Notes: generated by a model from the letters alone, not told the origin. Counted from the stretch's first letter, positions 29,489 to 39,574 are shown. The stretch is 39,660 bases of DNA from Bacteroidales bacterium (GCA_016937855.1 JAFGVU010000161.1:1-39660); one strand, 5' to 3'. Numbers and translations: made by a program.

Positions 29489-29911
29489 TTATGCGTTTTC
29501 GTTTACTACTTCTTTTTCTAATTTACTATCTACCACTAAAGTAACATGGTTCGAACGCTTTCTTACTCGATAAGCTCTACCTTGTGGTGCCGGTTTAATT
29601 CTTTTTAAAACTCTTGCCGAATCAACAAAAATTTCTTTAACAACAAGATTGGCATCTTCCATTCTAAGGTTTTCGTTTTTTGCTTGCCAGTTCGAAACTG
29701 CTGAAAGCAAAAGCTTCTCGATATCGCGTGCTGCAACTTTAGGAGAATATTTTAGAATATCTAAAGCTCGGTCAACTTCGATTCCTCTAATTTGATCTGC
29801 CACGAGTCTCATCTTACGGGGAGAACTCGGACAGTTACGAAGGATAGCGAAGCTCTTTTGCTTCATTTCTTCTTTTCTGTTCTCTGCTTTTATTCTTTTA
29901 CGTGCGCCCAT
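29489..29911 (-). CDS. rplV: Ribosomal protein uL22
   Basis: This protein lines the exit tunnel and has 140 residues. [20 protein letters not shown] and the long hairpin end [20 protein letters not shown] are visible. About 20 extra Lys/Glu-rich residues precede the usual core. It follows rpsS by 16 bases. Confidence 0.97.
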   Translation of the reverse strand: MGARKRIKAENRKEEMKQKSFAILRNCPSSPRKMRLVADQIRGIEVDRALDILKYSPKVAARDIEKLLLSAVSNWQAKNENLRMEDANLVVKEIFVDSARVLKRIKPAPQGRAYRVRKRSNHVTLVVDSKLEKEVVNENA

Positions 29912-29927
29912 AATACTATCTAATTAT

Positions 29928-30194
29928 TTATTTCTTTTTACCACCATGACCTCTGTAAGTTCTTGTGGGAGCAAATTCTCCAAGTTTGTGTCCAACCATG
30001 TTTTCGGTAACATAAACAGGGATAAATTTATTTCCGTTATGAACTGCAAAAGTATGCGAAACAAATTCTGGAGGAATAACAGAGGCTCTTGCCCATGTTT
30101 TAATCGCAGTTTTTCTACCGCTTGCTTCCATAGCAATGACTTTCTTCTCCAGTTTGAAGTCAATAAATGGTCCTTTTTTAAGTGATCTGCTCAT
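29928..30194 (-). CDS. rpsS: Ribosomal protein uS19
   Basis: This small-subunit head protein has 88 residues. [39 protein letters not shown], and [20 protein letters not shown] are conserved. It starts ten bases after rplB. Confidence 0.98.
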   Translation of the reverse strand: MSRSLKKGPFIDFKLEKKVIAMEASGRKTAIKTWARASVIPPEFVSHTFAVHNGNKFIPVYVTENMVGHKLGEFAPTRTYRGHGGKKK

Positions 30195-30204
30195 AATTCA
30201 CTAT

Positions 30205-31029
30205 TTACTTTTTCCTTGATTCAATAATATATTTATTTGAATGCTTTTTCTTACTTCTAGTTTTAAAACCTTTAGCAAGTAAGCCTTTTCTAGATCTCGG
30301 ATGTCCTCCTGACGATCTTCCTTCACCACCACCCATTGGGTGATCAACAGGGTTCATAACAACACCACGAACTCTTGGGCGTCTTCCTAACCATCTTGAT
30401 CTTCCGGCTTTACCGCTTCTTTCGAGTTGGTGGTCGGAGTTAGAAACACTACCAATTGTTGCTTTACATGTTACTAAGATTTTTCTAATCTCCCCCGAAG
30501 GCATTTTGATAATTGCATACTTACCTTCTCTGGAAACTACCTGCGCGTAAGCTCCGGCGCCACGTGCAACAACAGCTCCTTGTCCTGGTCTTAGTTCGAT
30601 ATTATGAACAATTGTTCCTAATGGAATTTCGGCCAAAAAGAGAGTATTACCTAATTCAGGAGCAACTCCTTTTCCTGTTTCAATTATTTGCCCAACTTGT
30701 ATTCCGTTTGGAGCAATAATATATCTCTTTTGTCCATCTTCATAAACTACTAGTGCAATACGAGCCGAACGGTTTGGATCATACTCAACCGTTTTAACCG
30801 TAGCTTTCATGCCGTCTCTGTCTCTTTTGAAATCAATCAGACGGTATTTTCTCTTGTGACCACCACCTAAATAGCGCATAGTCATTTTACCCTGATTATT
30901 TCTTCCACCGGATTTTTTAATCGGTACCAACAAAGATTTTTCAGGAGTAGTACATGTGATATCATCAAATGCACTAATCATTTTAAATCTTTGACCCGGT
31001 GTTGTCGGATTTAGTTTTCTTAAAGCCAT
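30205..31029 (-). CDS. rplB: Ribosomal protein uL2
   Basis: This protein is needed for peptidyl-transferase centre structure and subunit joining. It has 274 residues. [20 protein letters not shown] and the highly conserved [20 protein letters not shown] with its active-region His are visible. It follows rplW. Confidence 0.99.
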   Translation of the reverse strand: MALRKLNPTTPGQRFKMISAFDDITCTTPEKSLLVPIKKSGGRNNQGKMTMRYLGGGHKRKYRLIDFKRDRDGMKATVKTVEYDPNRSARIALVVYEDGQKRYIIAPNGIQVGQIIETGKGVAPELGNTLFLAEIPLGTIVHNIELRPGQGAVVARGAGAYAQVVSREGKYAIIKMPSGEIRKILVTCKATIGSVSNSDHQLERSGKAGRSRWLGRRPRVRGVVMNPVDHPMGGGEGRSSGGHPRSRKGLLAKGFKTRSKKKHSNKYIIESRKK

Positions 31030-31038
31030 TTTCTTTAA

Positions 31039-31329
31039 TTAAATGTTACTGTAAAAATCAATAACCTCTCCCTCTGCAAGCGTAATAACAGCTTTCTTAA
31101 ATGATGCAGTTTTTCCACGCTGAACACCTGTTTTTGTGTAACGCGTTTTGGTTCTACCACCATAACGCATCGTATTTACAGCTTCAACATGAACATCATA
31201 CATCTTTTCTACCGCATTTTTTATCTGCAATTTATCTGCACGCTTGTCAACAATAAAACCGAAACGATTAAGTGTTTCTCCTAACTTGTTCATCTTTTCG
31301 GTTACTATTGGTCTTATTAAAACTTCCAT
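31039..31329 (-). CDS. rplW: Ribosomal protein uL23
   Basis: This tunnel-exit protein, and docking site for trigger factor, has 96 residues. LIRPIVTEKMNKL, KADKLQIKNAVEKMYDVHV-like DKLQIKNAVEKMYDVHVE, and the VNTMRYGGRTKTR extension are present. It lies 12 bases after rplD. Confidence 0.97.
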   Translation of the reverse strand: MEVLIRPIVTEKMNKLGETLNRFGFIVDKRADKLQIKNAVEKMYDVHVEAVNTMRYGGRTKTRYTKTGVQRGKTASFKKAVITLAEGEVIDFYSNI

Positions 31330-31341
31330 TTTTTTGTCTTT

Positions 31342-31968
31342 TTAAGCTAAATAATTCTCAAAAACGTCAATCGATTTCTCTTCGATCATCAAAATCGACG
31401 CCCACATTATATTATAAGTGCTTAATTCTGAGGCAGTTACAATATTTACATCCTTTAAATTTCGAGAAGACAAATATACATTTTTATTTGGTTCTGCAAC
31501 AATTAAAAGAACTTTTTTATCATTAATCTTAAAATTATTTTTTAAGCCAACAATATTCTTGGTTTTAATCTCATCGTAGTTAAAGTTATCAACAACAAAA
31601 ATTGCGTTTTCGTTAGCACGATAAGTTAAAGCCGATTTACGGGCAAGTCTCTTAAGTTTTTTATTTAATTTGATGTGATAAAGTCTGGGTTCCGGCCCAA
31701 AGACTCTACCTCCACCTCTAAACAATGGGTTTTTGATGCTACCAAATCTGGCAGTACCTGTTCCCTTTTGACGTTTAATTTTTCTGGTACTTCCGGATAT
31801 CAAACCACGATGCTTCGAAGCATGTGTTCCCTGACGATTGTTAGCCATATATTGTTTGCAATCTAAATAAATGGCATGGTCGTTAGGTTCGATCTGAAAA
31901 ATAGAATTGTTTAATTCTACCTTTTTACCGGTTTCCTCACCTGATTGATTATATACTGATACTTTCAT
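31342..31968 (-). CDS. rplD: Ribosomal protein uL4
   Basis: This protein reaches into the exit tunnel. It has 208 residues with the loop SGSTRKIKRQKGTGTARFGS and RGGGRVFGPEPRLYH. In Escherichia coli L4 controls its own operon; no similar leader was identified before rpsJ here. It shares one base with the end of rplC. Confidence 0.97.
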   Translation of the reverse strand: MKVSVYNQSGEETGKKVELNNSIFQIEPNDHAIYLDCKQYMANNRQGTHASKHRGLISGSTRKIKRQKGTGTARFGSIKNPLFRGGGRVFGPEPRLYHIKLNKKLKRLARKSALTYRANENAIFVVDNFNYDEIKTKNIVGLKNNFKINDKKVLLIVAEPNKNVYLSSRNLKDVNIVTASELSTYNIMWASILMIEEKSIDVFENYLA

Positions 31969-32609
31969 TATCTTTCTATAATTACATATGAACCTTTTGC
32001 ACCCGGAACCGATCCTTTAATAAGAACAAGATTACTTTCCGGAATAACTTTCAATACTCTCAAACTAAAAATTGTAACGGTGTCGCCTCCGGTACGTCCT
32101 GCCATACGCATTCCTTTAAATACTCTGGAAGGCCATGAAGATGCACCTAACGAACCCGGAGCACGTAATCTATTGTGCTGTCCGTGAGTTGCGTCGTTTA
32201 CACCCGAAAAACCATGACGTTTTACTACACCTTGGAACCCTTTACCTTTTGATGTTCCTGTTACATCACACCATTCTCCTTCTCTGAAAATGTTAACTGT
32301 GATAAGGTCTCCTACTTCTACATCAGCAAATTCTTCTCCTTTTTTAATTTGACCGTATTCCTGGAATTCGACCAATTTTCTTTTGGGAGTTGTACCGGCT
32401 TTGTCAAAGTGACCTTTCATTGCTTTGGTCGTATGCTTTTCCTTCTTATCATCGAAAGCAATCTGAACCGCTTCGTAACCATCAACTTCTTGTGTTTTAA
32501 TTTGGGTTACTACGCAAGGTCCTGCTTCAATAACAGTGCATGGAATGTTTTTTCCCTCAACACTGTAAATGGAAGTCATACCAACTTTTTTACCAATAAT
32601 TCCTTGCAT
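31968..32609 (-). CDS. rplC: Ribosomal protein uL3
   Basis: This large-subunit assembly protein reaches the peptidyl-transferase centre and has 213 residues. [20 protein letters not shown] begins it, and the [20 protein letters not shown] finger with [13 protein letters not shown] is conserved. It starts 18 bases after rpsJ and overlaps rplD by one base. Confidence 0.98.
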   Translation of the reverse strand: MQGIIGKKVGMTSIYSVEGKNIPCTVIEAGPCVVTQIKTQEVDGYEAVQIAFDDKKEKHTTKAMKGHFDKAGTTPKRKLVEFQEYGQIKKGEEFADVEVGDLITVNIFREGEWCDVTGTSKGKGFQGVVKRHGFSGVNDATHGQHNRLRAPGSLGASSWPSRVFKGMRMAGRTGGDTVTIFSLRVLKVIPESNLVLIKGSVPGAKGSYVIIER

Positions 32610-32627
32610 TTCTAATTAATTTAAAAT

Positions 32628-32936
32628 TTAACTTGCTTTAATTTCTACATCTACGCCACTAGGCAGTTCCAATTTCATCAGAGCATCAATCGTTTTTGAT
32701 GTCGTACTATAAATATCAAGAAGACGTTTATATGAGCTAAGCTCAAATTGTTCTCTCGATTTTTTATTAACGAAAGTTGAACGATTAACTGTAAAAATAC
32801 GTTTGTGTGTTGGTAATGGAATAGGTCCTCTAACAACAGCTCCTGTAGTTTTTACTGTCTTCAGAATTTTCTCTGCTGATTTGTCAACCAAATTGTGGTC
32901 GTATGATTTCAGCTTGATTCTAATTTTCTGATTCAT
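32628..32936 (-). CDS. rpsJ: Ribosomal protein uS10
   Basis: This small-subunit protein, also the NusE antitermination factor, has 102 residues. [39 protein letters not shown], and [18 protein letters not shown] are conserved. It lies 16 bases after fusA with no tuf gene between, usual in Bacteroidota. Confidence 0.98.
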   Translation of the reverse strand: MNQKIRIKLKSYDHNLVDKSAEKILKTVKTTGAVVRGPIPLPTHKRIFTVNRSTFVNKKSREQFELSSYKRLLDIYSTTSKTIDALMKLELPSGVDVEIKAS

Positions 32937-32952
32937 AATCCTTATTCAATTA

Positions 32953-35055
32953 TTAAAATATAAATTTTCTACTATTTATCAATTCTTCTTTAACCTCATT
33001 TGGCACTGTTTCGTAATGAGAAAACTCCATACTAAACATCGCACGACCCGAACTTAATGTTCTTAATGCTGTAACGTATCCAAATTGTTCGGCTAAAGGC
33101 ACTTTTGCTCTTAAAACACGATGTTGTGCTTTACTATCCATTGCCTCAATTGTTGCTCTTCTACGATTTAAATCAGCACTAATGTCACCTAAATACTCCT
33201 CAGGAGTAATAATTTCGAGTTTCATTACTGGCTCTAACAATCCGGCATTGATTTTTTGAGATGCTTCCTTAAAACAAATTCCGGCAGCAATTTGAAAAGA
33301 CATCTCATCGCTATCTACGCTGTGAAACGCACCATCGATAAGCTCTACTTTCATACTGTGTACAGGATAGCCAGCTATTGGCCCGTTTTGCATTGCTTCT
33401 CTAAAACCTTTTTCTATATAAGGTATATACTCTTTTGGTATTGTACCGCCTTTTATATTATTTACAAACTCAAGTCCAACAGCATCAGAATCTGTGCTTT
33501 TGCCAATATTAACTGTAATATCAGCAAATCGACCTTTTCCACCAGTTTGTTTTTTAAATACAACCCGATGCTGCACTGTATTAAGGAATTCTTCCTTATA
33601 ATTAACTTGTTGTTTTCCTTGATTAATTTTTAATCCAAACTCACGCACTAATCTATCGACAATAATTTCCAAATGCAATTCACCCATACCACTAATAAGA
33701 GTTTGTCCCGAATTTTCATCGTATCTTATTGTGAAAGTTGGATCTTCTTCTGCCAAACGATTTAAAGCATTTGTAAGTTTTTCGATGTCGGCCTGATATT
33801 GTGCTTCTACAGCTGTAGAAATAACTGGCTCAGGAAATTGCATTCTATCAAGTACAATTGGCTTTTTGTCATCACACAAGGTATCTCCTGTCATAACATC
33901 TTTAAGCCCAACAACTGCACAAATATCTCCGGCTTCGATGTGATCTATCTGAGTTTGTTTATTAGAGTGCATTTGGAATATCCTGGTGATTCGTTCCTTT
34001 TTATCGGTACGTACATTATATGCCATCTGCCCACTTGTTAAACTTCCACTATACACTCTCATATATGAAAGTTTTCCAACAAAAGAATTATCGGCTATTT
34101 TGAATATCATTGCCGAAAAAGGACCATTAACATCAGGATTGCGACTAATAATCTCATCTGTTTTTGGATGATGTCCGGTTATAGCTTCGACATCAACAGG
34201 AGATGGTAAATAATCACAAATTGCATCGAGCAGAGTTTGTATTCCGCGATTTTTAAAAGCAGATCCACAAAGCACAGGAACGAAATTCCCTGTTATCACC
34301 ATTAGACGCAATAAAGATTTAAACTCTTCCACAGATATTTGAGTACGGTCTTCGAAAAATCTCTCTAGCATATTATCATCAGCTTCGATAACAGCCTCGA
34401 TAAGTTTTTCGCGATATTCAAAAACTTCGTCTTTCATATCCTCAGGCACATCTGTTATTGTAAACTTTGCACCCAAAGATTCATCGTCATCCCAAACATA
34501 TGCTTTTTGCTCAATCAGGTCAATTACTCCAGCAAAACTATCTTCTGCTCCAATAGGTAATTGTAAAACGATTGGTTTTGCTCCGAGCTTTTCTTCGATT
34601 TGAGATACTACACTTAAGAAGTCTGCCCCTGATCTGTCCATTTTATTAACAAAAGCTAATCTGGGGACATTGTATCTATCGGCTTGATGCCATACTGTTT
34701 CACTTTGGGGTTCTACACCACCGACAGCACAAAAAACAGCTACAGCTCCATCGAGTATTCTAAGCGATCTTTCAACCTCAACGGTAAAATCGACATGTCC
34801 CGGAGTATCAATTATATTGATTTTGTATTTTTGCTGATTAGTTTGCCAATAAGCAGTAGTTGCCGCCGAAGTAATTGTAATGCCTCTCTCTTGCTCCTGA
34901 AGCATCCAATCCATTGTAGCAGTACCATCATGAACTTCACCAATCTTATAATTAATACCGGTATAGTACAAAATGCGCTCAGTCGTCGTCGTTTTACCGG
35001 CGTCGATATGGGCCATAATGCCTATGTTACGAGTATTTTCAAGATTGTTGCTCAT
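32953..35055 (-). CDS. fusA: Elongation factor G
   Basis: This GTPase drives ribosomal translocation. It has 700 residues, full length. The GTP-binding motifs are [15 protein letters not shown] (G1), [14 protein letters not shown] (switch I), [16 protein letters not shown] (G3) and [10 protein letters not shown] (G4). The domain IV region with [20 protein letters not shown] follows, and it ends LINSRKFIF. It lies in the str cluster between rpsG and rpsJ. Confidence 0.99.
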   Translation of the reverse strand: MSNNLENTRNIGIMAHIDAGKTTTTERILYYTGINYKIGEVHDGTATMDWMLQEQERGITITSAATTAYWQTNQQKYKINIIDTPGHVDFTVEVERSLRILDGAVAVFCAVGGVEPQSETVWHQADRYNVPRLAFVNKMDRSGADFLSVVSQIEEKLGAKPIVLQLPIGAEDSFAGVIDLIEQKAYVWDDDESLGAKFTITDVPEDMKDEVFEYREKLIEAVIEADDNMLERFFEDRTQISVEEFKSLLRLMVITGNFVPVLCGSAFKNRGIQTLLDAICDYLPSPVDVEAITGHHPKTDEIISRNPDVNGPFSAMIFKIADNSFVGKLSYMRVYSGSLTSGQMAYNVRTDKKERITRIFQMHSNKQTQIDHIEAGDICAVVGLKDVMTGDTLCDDKKPIVLDRMQFPEPVISTAVEAQYQADIEKLTNALNRLAEEDPTFTIRYDENSGQTLISGMGELHLEIIVDRLVREFGLKINQGKQQVNYKEEFLNTVQHRVVFKKQTGGKGRFADITVNIGKSTDSDAVGLEFVNNIKGGTIPKEYIPYIEKGFREAMQNGPIAGYPVHSMKVELIDGAFHSVDSDEMSFQIAAGICFKEASQKINAGLLEPVMKLEIITPEEYLGDISADLNRRRATIEAMDSKAQHRVLRAKVPLAEQFGYVTALRTLSSGRAMFSMEFSHYETVPNEVKEELINSRKFIF

Positions 35056-35064
35056 GCAGTTATA

Positions 35065-35541
35065 CTAAAATCTAAAGTGTGAGAATGCTTTGTTAGCCTC
35101 AGCCATTCTGTGTGTATCTTCTTTCTTTTTATATGCACCACCTTCATTATTGTAAGCAGCCATAACCTCAGCAGCTAGTTTTTCAGCCATCGAGCGTCCG
35201 CTACGCTTACGAGCAAAAAGGATAATCCATTTGTGCCCAACAGAAATTTTTCTGTCAGCACGAATTTCCATTGGCACCTGAAAAGTTGCACCACCAATAC
35301 GACGACTTTTAACCTCAACAGCCGGAGTAATATTATCCAATGCTTTTTTCCAAATTTCTAGAGGAGTATCCTCAGAATCTTTCATTTTCTTTTCAATGAT
35401 ATCCATTGTATCATAAAAAATCTTGAATGAAGTAGATTTCTTTCCGTCCCACATCATGTCGTTTACAAAACGAGTAACTCTGGCATCGTTAAATTTTGGA
35501 TCCGGTAAAATCGTTCTTTTCTTTGGTTTCGATTTTCTCAT
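35065..35541 (-). CDS. rpsG: Ribosomal protein uS7
   Basis: This primary 16S-binding protein of the small-subunit head has 158 residues. [39 protein letters not shown], and the [19 protein letters not shown] helix are conserved. It starts 20 bases after rpsL and nine before fusA. Confidence 0.98.
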   Translation of the reverse strand: MRKSKPKKRTILPDPKFNDARVTRFVNDMMWDGKKSTSFKIFYDTMDIIEKKMKDSEDTPLEIWKKALDNITPAVEVKSRRIGGATFQVPMEIRADRKISVGHKWIILFARKRSGRSMAEKLAAEVMAAYNNEGGAYKKKEDTHRMAEANKAFSHFRF

Positions 35542-35561
35542 TTCTGAACTTAATTAATTGT

Positions 35562-35942
35562 TTACTTTTTTACTTTTGGTCTCTTAGTTCCGTATTTCGA
35601 ACGTCTTTGTGTACGCCCATCTACACCGGCAGTATCAAGAGCTCCTCTAACAACGTGGTATCTAACACCCGGCAAATCTTTTACTCTGCCTCCCCTGATT
35701 AGCACAATTGAGTGCTCCTGAAGGTTGTGACCTTCTCCGGGAATATAAGCGTTAACTTCTTTTCCATTTGTTAATTTTACTCTCGCAACTTTTCTCATCG
35801 CTGAGTTCGGCTTCTTTGGCGTTGTTGTATATACTCTAGTACATACACCACGACGTTGCGGGCACGAATCTAATGCAGGTGATTTACTTTTGTCTATAGT
35901 AACCGCCCTTCCTTTTCTTACTAATTGTTGTATCGTTGGCAT
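35562..35942 (-). CDS. rpsL: Ribosomal protein uS12
   Basis: This decoding-centre protein has 126 residues from the ATG at 35942. A longer open frame starts at 36017, but it would begin upstream of the promoter -7 box, so the short form is correct. It has [40 protein letters not shown], and [19 protein letters not shown]. The Lys residues at the two classic streptomycin-resistance sites are unchanged, which predicts sensitivity at this protein. It is the first gene of the 33-gene operon. Confidence 0.98.
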   Translation of the reverse strand: MPTIQQLVRKGRAVTIDKSKSPALDSCPQRRGVCTRVYTTTPKKPNSAMRKVARVKLTNGKEVNAYIPGEGHNLQEHSIVLIRGGRVKDLPGVRYHVVRGALDTAGVDGRTQRRSKYGTKRPKVKK

Positions 35943-35987
35943 AAAACCTAATAAATTTAAATTTCCACTTAATAAAATTTCGGACTG

Positions 35988-36017
35988 CAAAGGTAGATTA
36001 TTTTTTTTTATTAACAA
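35988..36017 (-). promoter_or_regulatory. Promoter of the str-S10-spc-alpha operon
   Basis: On the minus strand TTG (36015-36017) and TACCTTTG (35988-35995) are 19 bases apart, a full match to the Bacteroidota housekeeping promoter. The spacer contains a run of nine A, and more A-tracts lie upstream. Transcription would start near 35981, giving a leader of about 40 bases before rpsL. Confidence 0.8.
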
Positions 36018-36248
36018 TACTTGTGGTATTTTTTTTTATTATTTTCTGTTTTCAACAGTTTTTCAATTTGTTAATAAGTAATTTTTACCTTAAAAACAGG
36101 GTTTGTTAACATAATTTTACTTTCAAAAAAAATATGAAATATAATATTGTTGATAAATATTTTGCCGGGTTTGAACAATTTTGAAAATATTCAAGAGTTT
36201 TTTCTAAAATATTTAGCCCAAATTACATCCTGATATTGTTTAAGGCAT
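36018..36248. other. AT-rich divergent intergenic region
   Basis: The 347 bases between rpsL and the lipoprotein gene (35943-36289) contain the two divergent promoters listed separately. The middle part is AT-rich with runs of A and T. I see no ORF, tRNA or convincing operator in it. Confidence 0.5.
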
Positions 36249-36256
36249 TATATTTG
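36249..36256 (+). promoter_or_regulatory. Probable -7 box for the lipoprotein gene
   Basis: The plus strand reads TATATTTG (TAnnTTTG consensus), 33 bases before the ATG at 36290. It predicts a leader of about 27 bases. The -33 region is weak: the only TTG lies about ten bases upstream. Confidence 0.5.
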
Positions 36257-36289
36257 TAAAAAACACAAAAGTCATTAAAATTTAAAGGT

Positions 36290-37381
36290 ATGAAAAATTC
36301 ATTTTTATTAATATTAATAGGTATAGCTCTTCTAGGTATATTTTTACAATCTTGCGATCCTGTTGAACCACCATCGACAGAAAATGTCGTAGAAGTTACT
36401 TCAGACATCACTTCTGCAACCATCTGGACTGCCGACAAAGTGTATGTAATTTCTAAACCCGACTTTGCCGTTGAGAGTGATTTAACTATCGAAGCAGGAA
36501 CAGTAATTAAGTTTAAGCCAAACTACCTTTTCATGACCATTTATGGTCAAGGCAAGATAATAGCAAACGGAACAAGCTCTGCTCCAATTGTATTTACTTC
36601 GTACAAAGACGACACAAATGGTGGAGACACCAATGGTGATGATGGCAATACTATTCCCGCTGCCGGCGATTGGGCGAGTATCGATCTAAACGGTTCTACC
36701 GGTTCGGTTTTTACTAACTGCAAGTTTCTATACGGTGGAAATGGCACTACTCCTACTTCAACATTAAACCTTTCGGCCGCTGCAAGTGCAACAATCGACA
36801 AATGTACATTCGCGTACAACACTGGCGGCAAAAATGGCAACTTTTATGTAGGTGCATTACACGCCGATAATGCAAGTAATTCGACAATCCTTACAAACAA
36901 TACATTTTATAACAACGAACTGCCTCTAACAATTGCAGCCGAAATAGATATTGATAACTCAAACTCTTTTTCTTATAATGGAAGCGGAAATACTTATAAT
37001 GGTATTTTTGTCTCGGGTAACATTAATAAAAATACTTCTTGGAGCGAAGACGAGGTAGCATTTGTGATAACATCAGATAATATGAATGTAGAAATTGGAA
37101 AAGTTTTAACTTTAGGAAACAATGTAATACTTAAATTTGTTGAAGGGTCAACACTAAACTTACTTTCAGGAGAATCTTCTTTAGTAAACCATGATGGGAC
37201 TGGTGTATTTTACACTTCGATTAAAGATGATGATTTGTTAGGTGACACAAATGGCGATGGCACGCTCACATCTCCGGGAATTGCTGATTGGACCGGAATC
37301 TTTCTAGATCAGTGGAAATCTGTAGGTTATGCCGATTGGTCAAATATTAGATATAACGATCCAAATCCAACTGCAAAATAA
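36290..37381 (+). CDS. Lipoprotein with duplicated beta-helix-like halves
   Basis: The protein has 363 residues. The N-terminal signal ends in a lipobox (LQSC, Cys22 followed by Asp), so it is a membrane-anchored lipoprotein, likely surface-exposed or periplasmic. The rest is Gly/Asn/Thr-rich with short repeating strands, as in parallel beta-helix proteins. Two segments are related: one near residues 48-150 and one near 255-345. Both run from a V-I-(S/T) strand through V-I-L/I-K-F, a YKDD/IKDDD turn, an acidic DTNGDDG/DTNGDG loop that could bind calcium, to a GDW/ADW-(A/T) strand. No enzyme motif is seen. The gene is single, divergent from rpsL, and ends at a hairpin terminator. Confidence 0.8.
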   Translation: MKNSFLLILIGIALLGIFLQSCDPVEPPSTENVVEVTSDITSATIWTADKVYVISKPDFAVESDLTIEAGTVIKFKPNYLFMTIYGQGKIIANGTSSAPIVFTSYKDDTNGGDTNGDDGNTIPAAGDWASIDLNGSTGSVFTNCKFLYGGNGTTPTSTLNLSAAASATIDKCTFAYNTGGKNGNFYVGALHADNASNSTILTNNTFYNNELPLTIAAEIDIDNSNSFSYNGSGNTYNGIFVSGNINKNTSWSEDEVAFVITSDNMNVEIGKVLTLGNNVILKFVEGSTLNLLSGESSLVNHDGTGVFYTSIKDDDLLGDTNGDGTLTSPGIADWTGIFLDQWKSVGYADWSNIRYNDPNPTAK

Positions 37382-37402
37382 ATCTTGGGACTAAGATAAT
37401 CA

Positions 37403-37429
37403 AAGGGCCACCAAATGGCTCTTTTTTTT
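37403..37429 (+). terminator. Terminator of the lipoprotein gene
   Basis: AAGGGCCA and TGGCTCTT (one G-T pair) form a stem around a five-base loop, followed by a run of T. The T run overlaps the stop codon of the convergent dehydratase gene at 37428-37430. Confidence 0.8.
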
Positions 37430-38372
37430 ATCTCCAGCCGAAACTACTTACGTCGATATTTCCTCCACTTAAGATTATTCCAACTTTTTGATTGCGGAAA
37501 CGCTCTGGGTTATCAATTACACATGCAAGCCCCACAGCAGCCGAAGGCTCTACAACAATCTTTAAGTTTTGAAATATTATTTTCATTGCCATAATAATAC
37601 TCTTCTCCGAACAAAGCAAAATATCATCAACATTGTGCTTTATCACATCAAAAGTAATATCTCCAAGAGATGTAAGTAATCCATCGGCAATTGTTTGAGG
37701 GTTTGTTTGGGGTATTATTTTACCTGAGTAAAATGATTTATAAGCATCATCTGCCATTTGTGGTTCTGCCCCATACACCAGAGTTGCCTTGTTATTTGCC
37801 TTGACGCTAATTGCTGTCCCCGAAAGCAAACCACCACCGCCAACCGGTGTCATGACAACATCTAAATTTTGGTCAACTTGCTCGAGAAATTCTTTTGCAC
37901 AAGTACCTTGTCCTGCTATTATATTTTCGTTATCGTAAGGATGGATAAAATTTGCCCCATGCTTTTCAATCAGAATCTGCGCAGATAATTCTCGCTGCTC
38001 AAGTACTGGTTCACAAAATGTTATAATTCCTCCGTACTCTTTTACGGCATCAATTTTAACCTGTGGGGCATTGTTAGGCATAACAATAAAAGCAGGGACA
38101 TTAAATATTTTGGCAGCTAATGAAAGTGCCTGAGCATGATTTCCACTTGAATGTGTCACAACACCTCTCTGCCGTTCAAACACACTCAACATACTAACAG
38201 CATTTAATGCTCCGCGAAATTTAAAAGCGCCTACTTTTTGCATGTTTTCGCATTTAAACCAAATACTACATCCAAAACGTTCATTTATTCTTGTCGATTT
38301 AAAAACAGGAGTTCTATGAATGTAGTCGTTTATTCGTTTATGCGCTTGACAAATATCTTCGTATATAATCAT
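37428..38372 (-). CDS. PLP-dependent threonine/serine dehydratase
   Basis: This fold-type II enzyme likely deaminates threonine or serine to the 2-oxo acid and ammonia; serine racemases look alike. It has 314 residues. Lys51 in VGAFKFRGA should bind PLP. SSGNHAQAL, the phosphate-binding GGGGLLSG, and SGGN near the end are typical. There is no C-terminal ACT domain, so it resembles the short catabolic or racemase type rather than biosynthetic IlvA. It follows the YraN gene by three bases, so the two are probably co-transcribed. Confidence 0.9.
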   Translation of the reverse strand: MIIYEDICQAHKRINDYIHRTPVFKSTRINERFGCSIWFKCENMQKVGAFKFRGALNAVSMLSVFERQRGVVTHSSGNHAQALSLAAKIFNVPAFIVMPNNAPQVKIDAVKEYGGIITFCEPVLEQRELSAQILIEKHGANFIHPYDNENIIAGQGTCAKEFLEQVDQNLDVVMTPVGGGGLLSGTAISVKANNKATLVYGAEPQMADDAYKSFYSGKIIPQTNPQTIADGLLTSLGDITFDVIKHNVDDILLCSEKSIIMAMKIIFQNLKIVVEPSAAVGLACVIDNPERFRNQKVGIILSGGNIDVSSFGWR

Positions 38373-38375
38373 AAA

Positions 38376-38732
38376 TTATGGATAAAATGCTTCTTCGATA
38401 TGCTCTATTTGGGGTCCATCCTCATTAAAAACAACAGCAATGATATCAAATCGGGATTCCATATCATAGTCTTTTTCGAAAATATACTTTTCGGCAGCTT
38501 CGACCAAAAACCTTTGCTTTTGTTTTGTCACAAACTCTTCGGGATTGCCCCAATAATCAGATGAGCGGGTTTTAACTTCAATAAAAATGATTTTATTATC
38601 GTATAGAGCAACAAGATCTATCTCCTTGTGTTTGTATCTCCATTTTGATTCGAGAATCCTATACCCTTTTTTAGCAAGATGCAATCTTGCCAATTCCTCT
38701 CCTCTATCTCCTAAAGTGTTGTGTTCAGCCAT
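38376..38732 (-). CDS. YraN family protein (UPF0102)
   Basis: The protein has 118 residues. It has GDRGEELARLHLAKKGYRIL, HKEIDLVALYDNKIIFIEVKTR, and KQKQRFLVEAAEKYI, the family pattern. The E-(x)n-D-(x)n-EVK arrangement is that of a PD-(D/E)XK nuclease fold, and the cellular role is not settled. It starts inside the T-run side of the terminator of the upstream gene. Confidence 0.9.
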   Translation of the reverse strand: MAEHNTLGDRGEELARLHLAKKGYRILESKWRYKHKEIDLVALYDNKIIFIEVKTRSSDYWGNPEEFVTKQKQRFLVEAAEKYIFEKDYDMESRFDIIAVVFNEDGPQIEHIEEAFYP

Positions 38733-38735
38733 AAT

Positions 38736-38763
38736 AAAAAAAATCCCGAATAAAATCGGGATT
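38736..38763 (-). terminator. Terminator of the T9SS cargo gene
   Basis: On the minus strand AATCCCGA and TCGGGATT form a perfect 8-bp stem with a six-base loop, followed by a run of T. It lies between the cargo gene stop (38790) and the YraN start (38732), so the YraN-dehydratase pair must have a promoter of its own or depend on read-through. Confidence 0.85.
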
Positions 38764-38789
38764 AAAGATAATAAGAATTATGAAAATAG

Positions 38790-39521
38790 TTATTTTGCAA
38801 CAACAAGTTTAACAGTTTTTTCAACTTTCCCTTCATTATAAAGACGGCATAAATAATAGCCATTTTGCCAATCACTACAATCGATAGCAATTTTATCACT
38901 TTGAGAATAAGCAACTTTTTTAATTTGCTCACCCAAAACATTATATACTACAACATACGAGTTGCTGCCATAAGTATTTTTAATTGAGAAAACATTCTTT
39001 GCAGGATTAGGATAAACCTCAAAGTCTTTTACTTTTGTCAACTCAATTGCTGTAAGGGTAGAGTATGTAATAAAAAATGTTACAAAATCAGATGTGTTGT
39101 TTGTATCATAGACCTTAAATTCAAACTCAGAAATACCCGGATTTGGTCCTTGTTGAAAATGCAATTGACCTAAACCTGAAGTTTCACCGGCATTTAAAAT
39201 AAATTGAGCTGAATTTGGATTCCAAGGAGCACCACAAAGTCCAGTTGCAGTATTTGTAGAAGTTGGATTACACATCGACTGAGCAGAGCCATCAATCATT
39301 TCAGTTAAAAGAGTCATCCCAATTCTTGCTGTAATCTGATTGCCGGATTTATTTTTAACTTTTATGTCATAAATATCCTCAGGGCTATTAATTGTTGTTG
39401 GAATTATTATAGTTTGCCCTGTAATTATATTATCCTCATGATCATAAACCTCAAAAGATTGAGAAAACAATCCTAAGTTAAAAAATCCGATAGTTAAAGT
39501 AATTAGTAATAGTTTTTTCAT
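38790..39521 (-). CDS. T9SS-secreted protein with C-terminal sorting domain
   Basis: The protein has 243 residues with a signal peptide (KKLLLITLTIGFFNLGLFSQ). A beta-rich N-terminal part (about 20-160) of unknown function contains two Cys that may form a disulfide. Residues from about 168 form a type A sorting domain for type IX secretion: VYPNPAKNVFSIKN, VVYNVLGEQIKK, WQNGYYLCRLYNEGK and the TVKLVV end. It would be secreted through the outer membrane and anchored there after cleavage of the tail. It has no neighbour that reveals the function. Confidence 0.9.
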   Translation of the reverse strand: MKKLLLITLTIGFFNLGLFSQSFEVYDHEDNIITGQTIIIPTTINSPEDIYDIKVKNKSGNQITARIGMTLLTEMIDGSAQSMCNPTSTNTATGLCGAPWNPNSAQFILNAGETSGLGQLHFQQGPNPGISEFEFKVYDTNNTSDFVTFFITYSTLTAIELTKVKDFEVYPNPAKNVFSIKNTYGSNSYVVVYNVLGEQIKKVAYSQSDKIAIDCSDWQNGYYLCRLYNEGKVEKTVKLVVAK

Positions 39522-39540
39522 ATTATAAATTTTAAAAAGG

Positions 39541-39574
39541 TTTTCTGCAAATTTACGAATAAATTTGCAGAAAA
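39541..39574. repeat. Perfect 14-bp palindrome between two T9SS-like genes
   Basis: TTTTCTGCAAATTT (39541-39554) and AAATTTGCAGAAAA (39561-39574) surround a six-base spacer. Each strand contains a TAAATTTG (TAnnTTTG) box, on the minus strand at 39548-39555, about 27 bases before the ATG at 39521. It may be a terminator for the gene to the right, a promoter/operator for the gene to the left, or both. Confidence 0.65.

Noticed and set aside
18824-35082. Many plus-strand ORFs of 60-132 codons inside the ribosomal operon
   Set aside because: Each lies opposite a conserved coding frame and has no signal or family pattern of its own.
35943-36017. Longer start for rpsL giving a 151-residue protein
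   Set aside because: The added 25 residues are not part of S12 and would be encoded across and upstream of the promoter -7 box.
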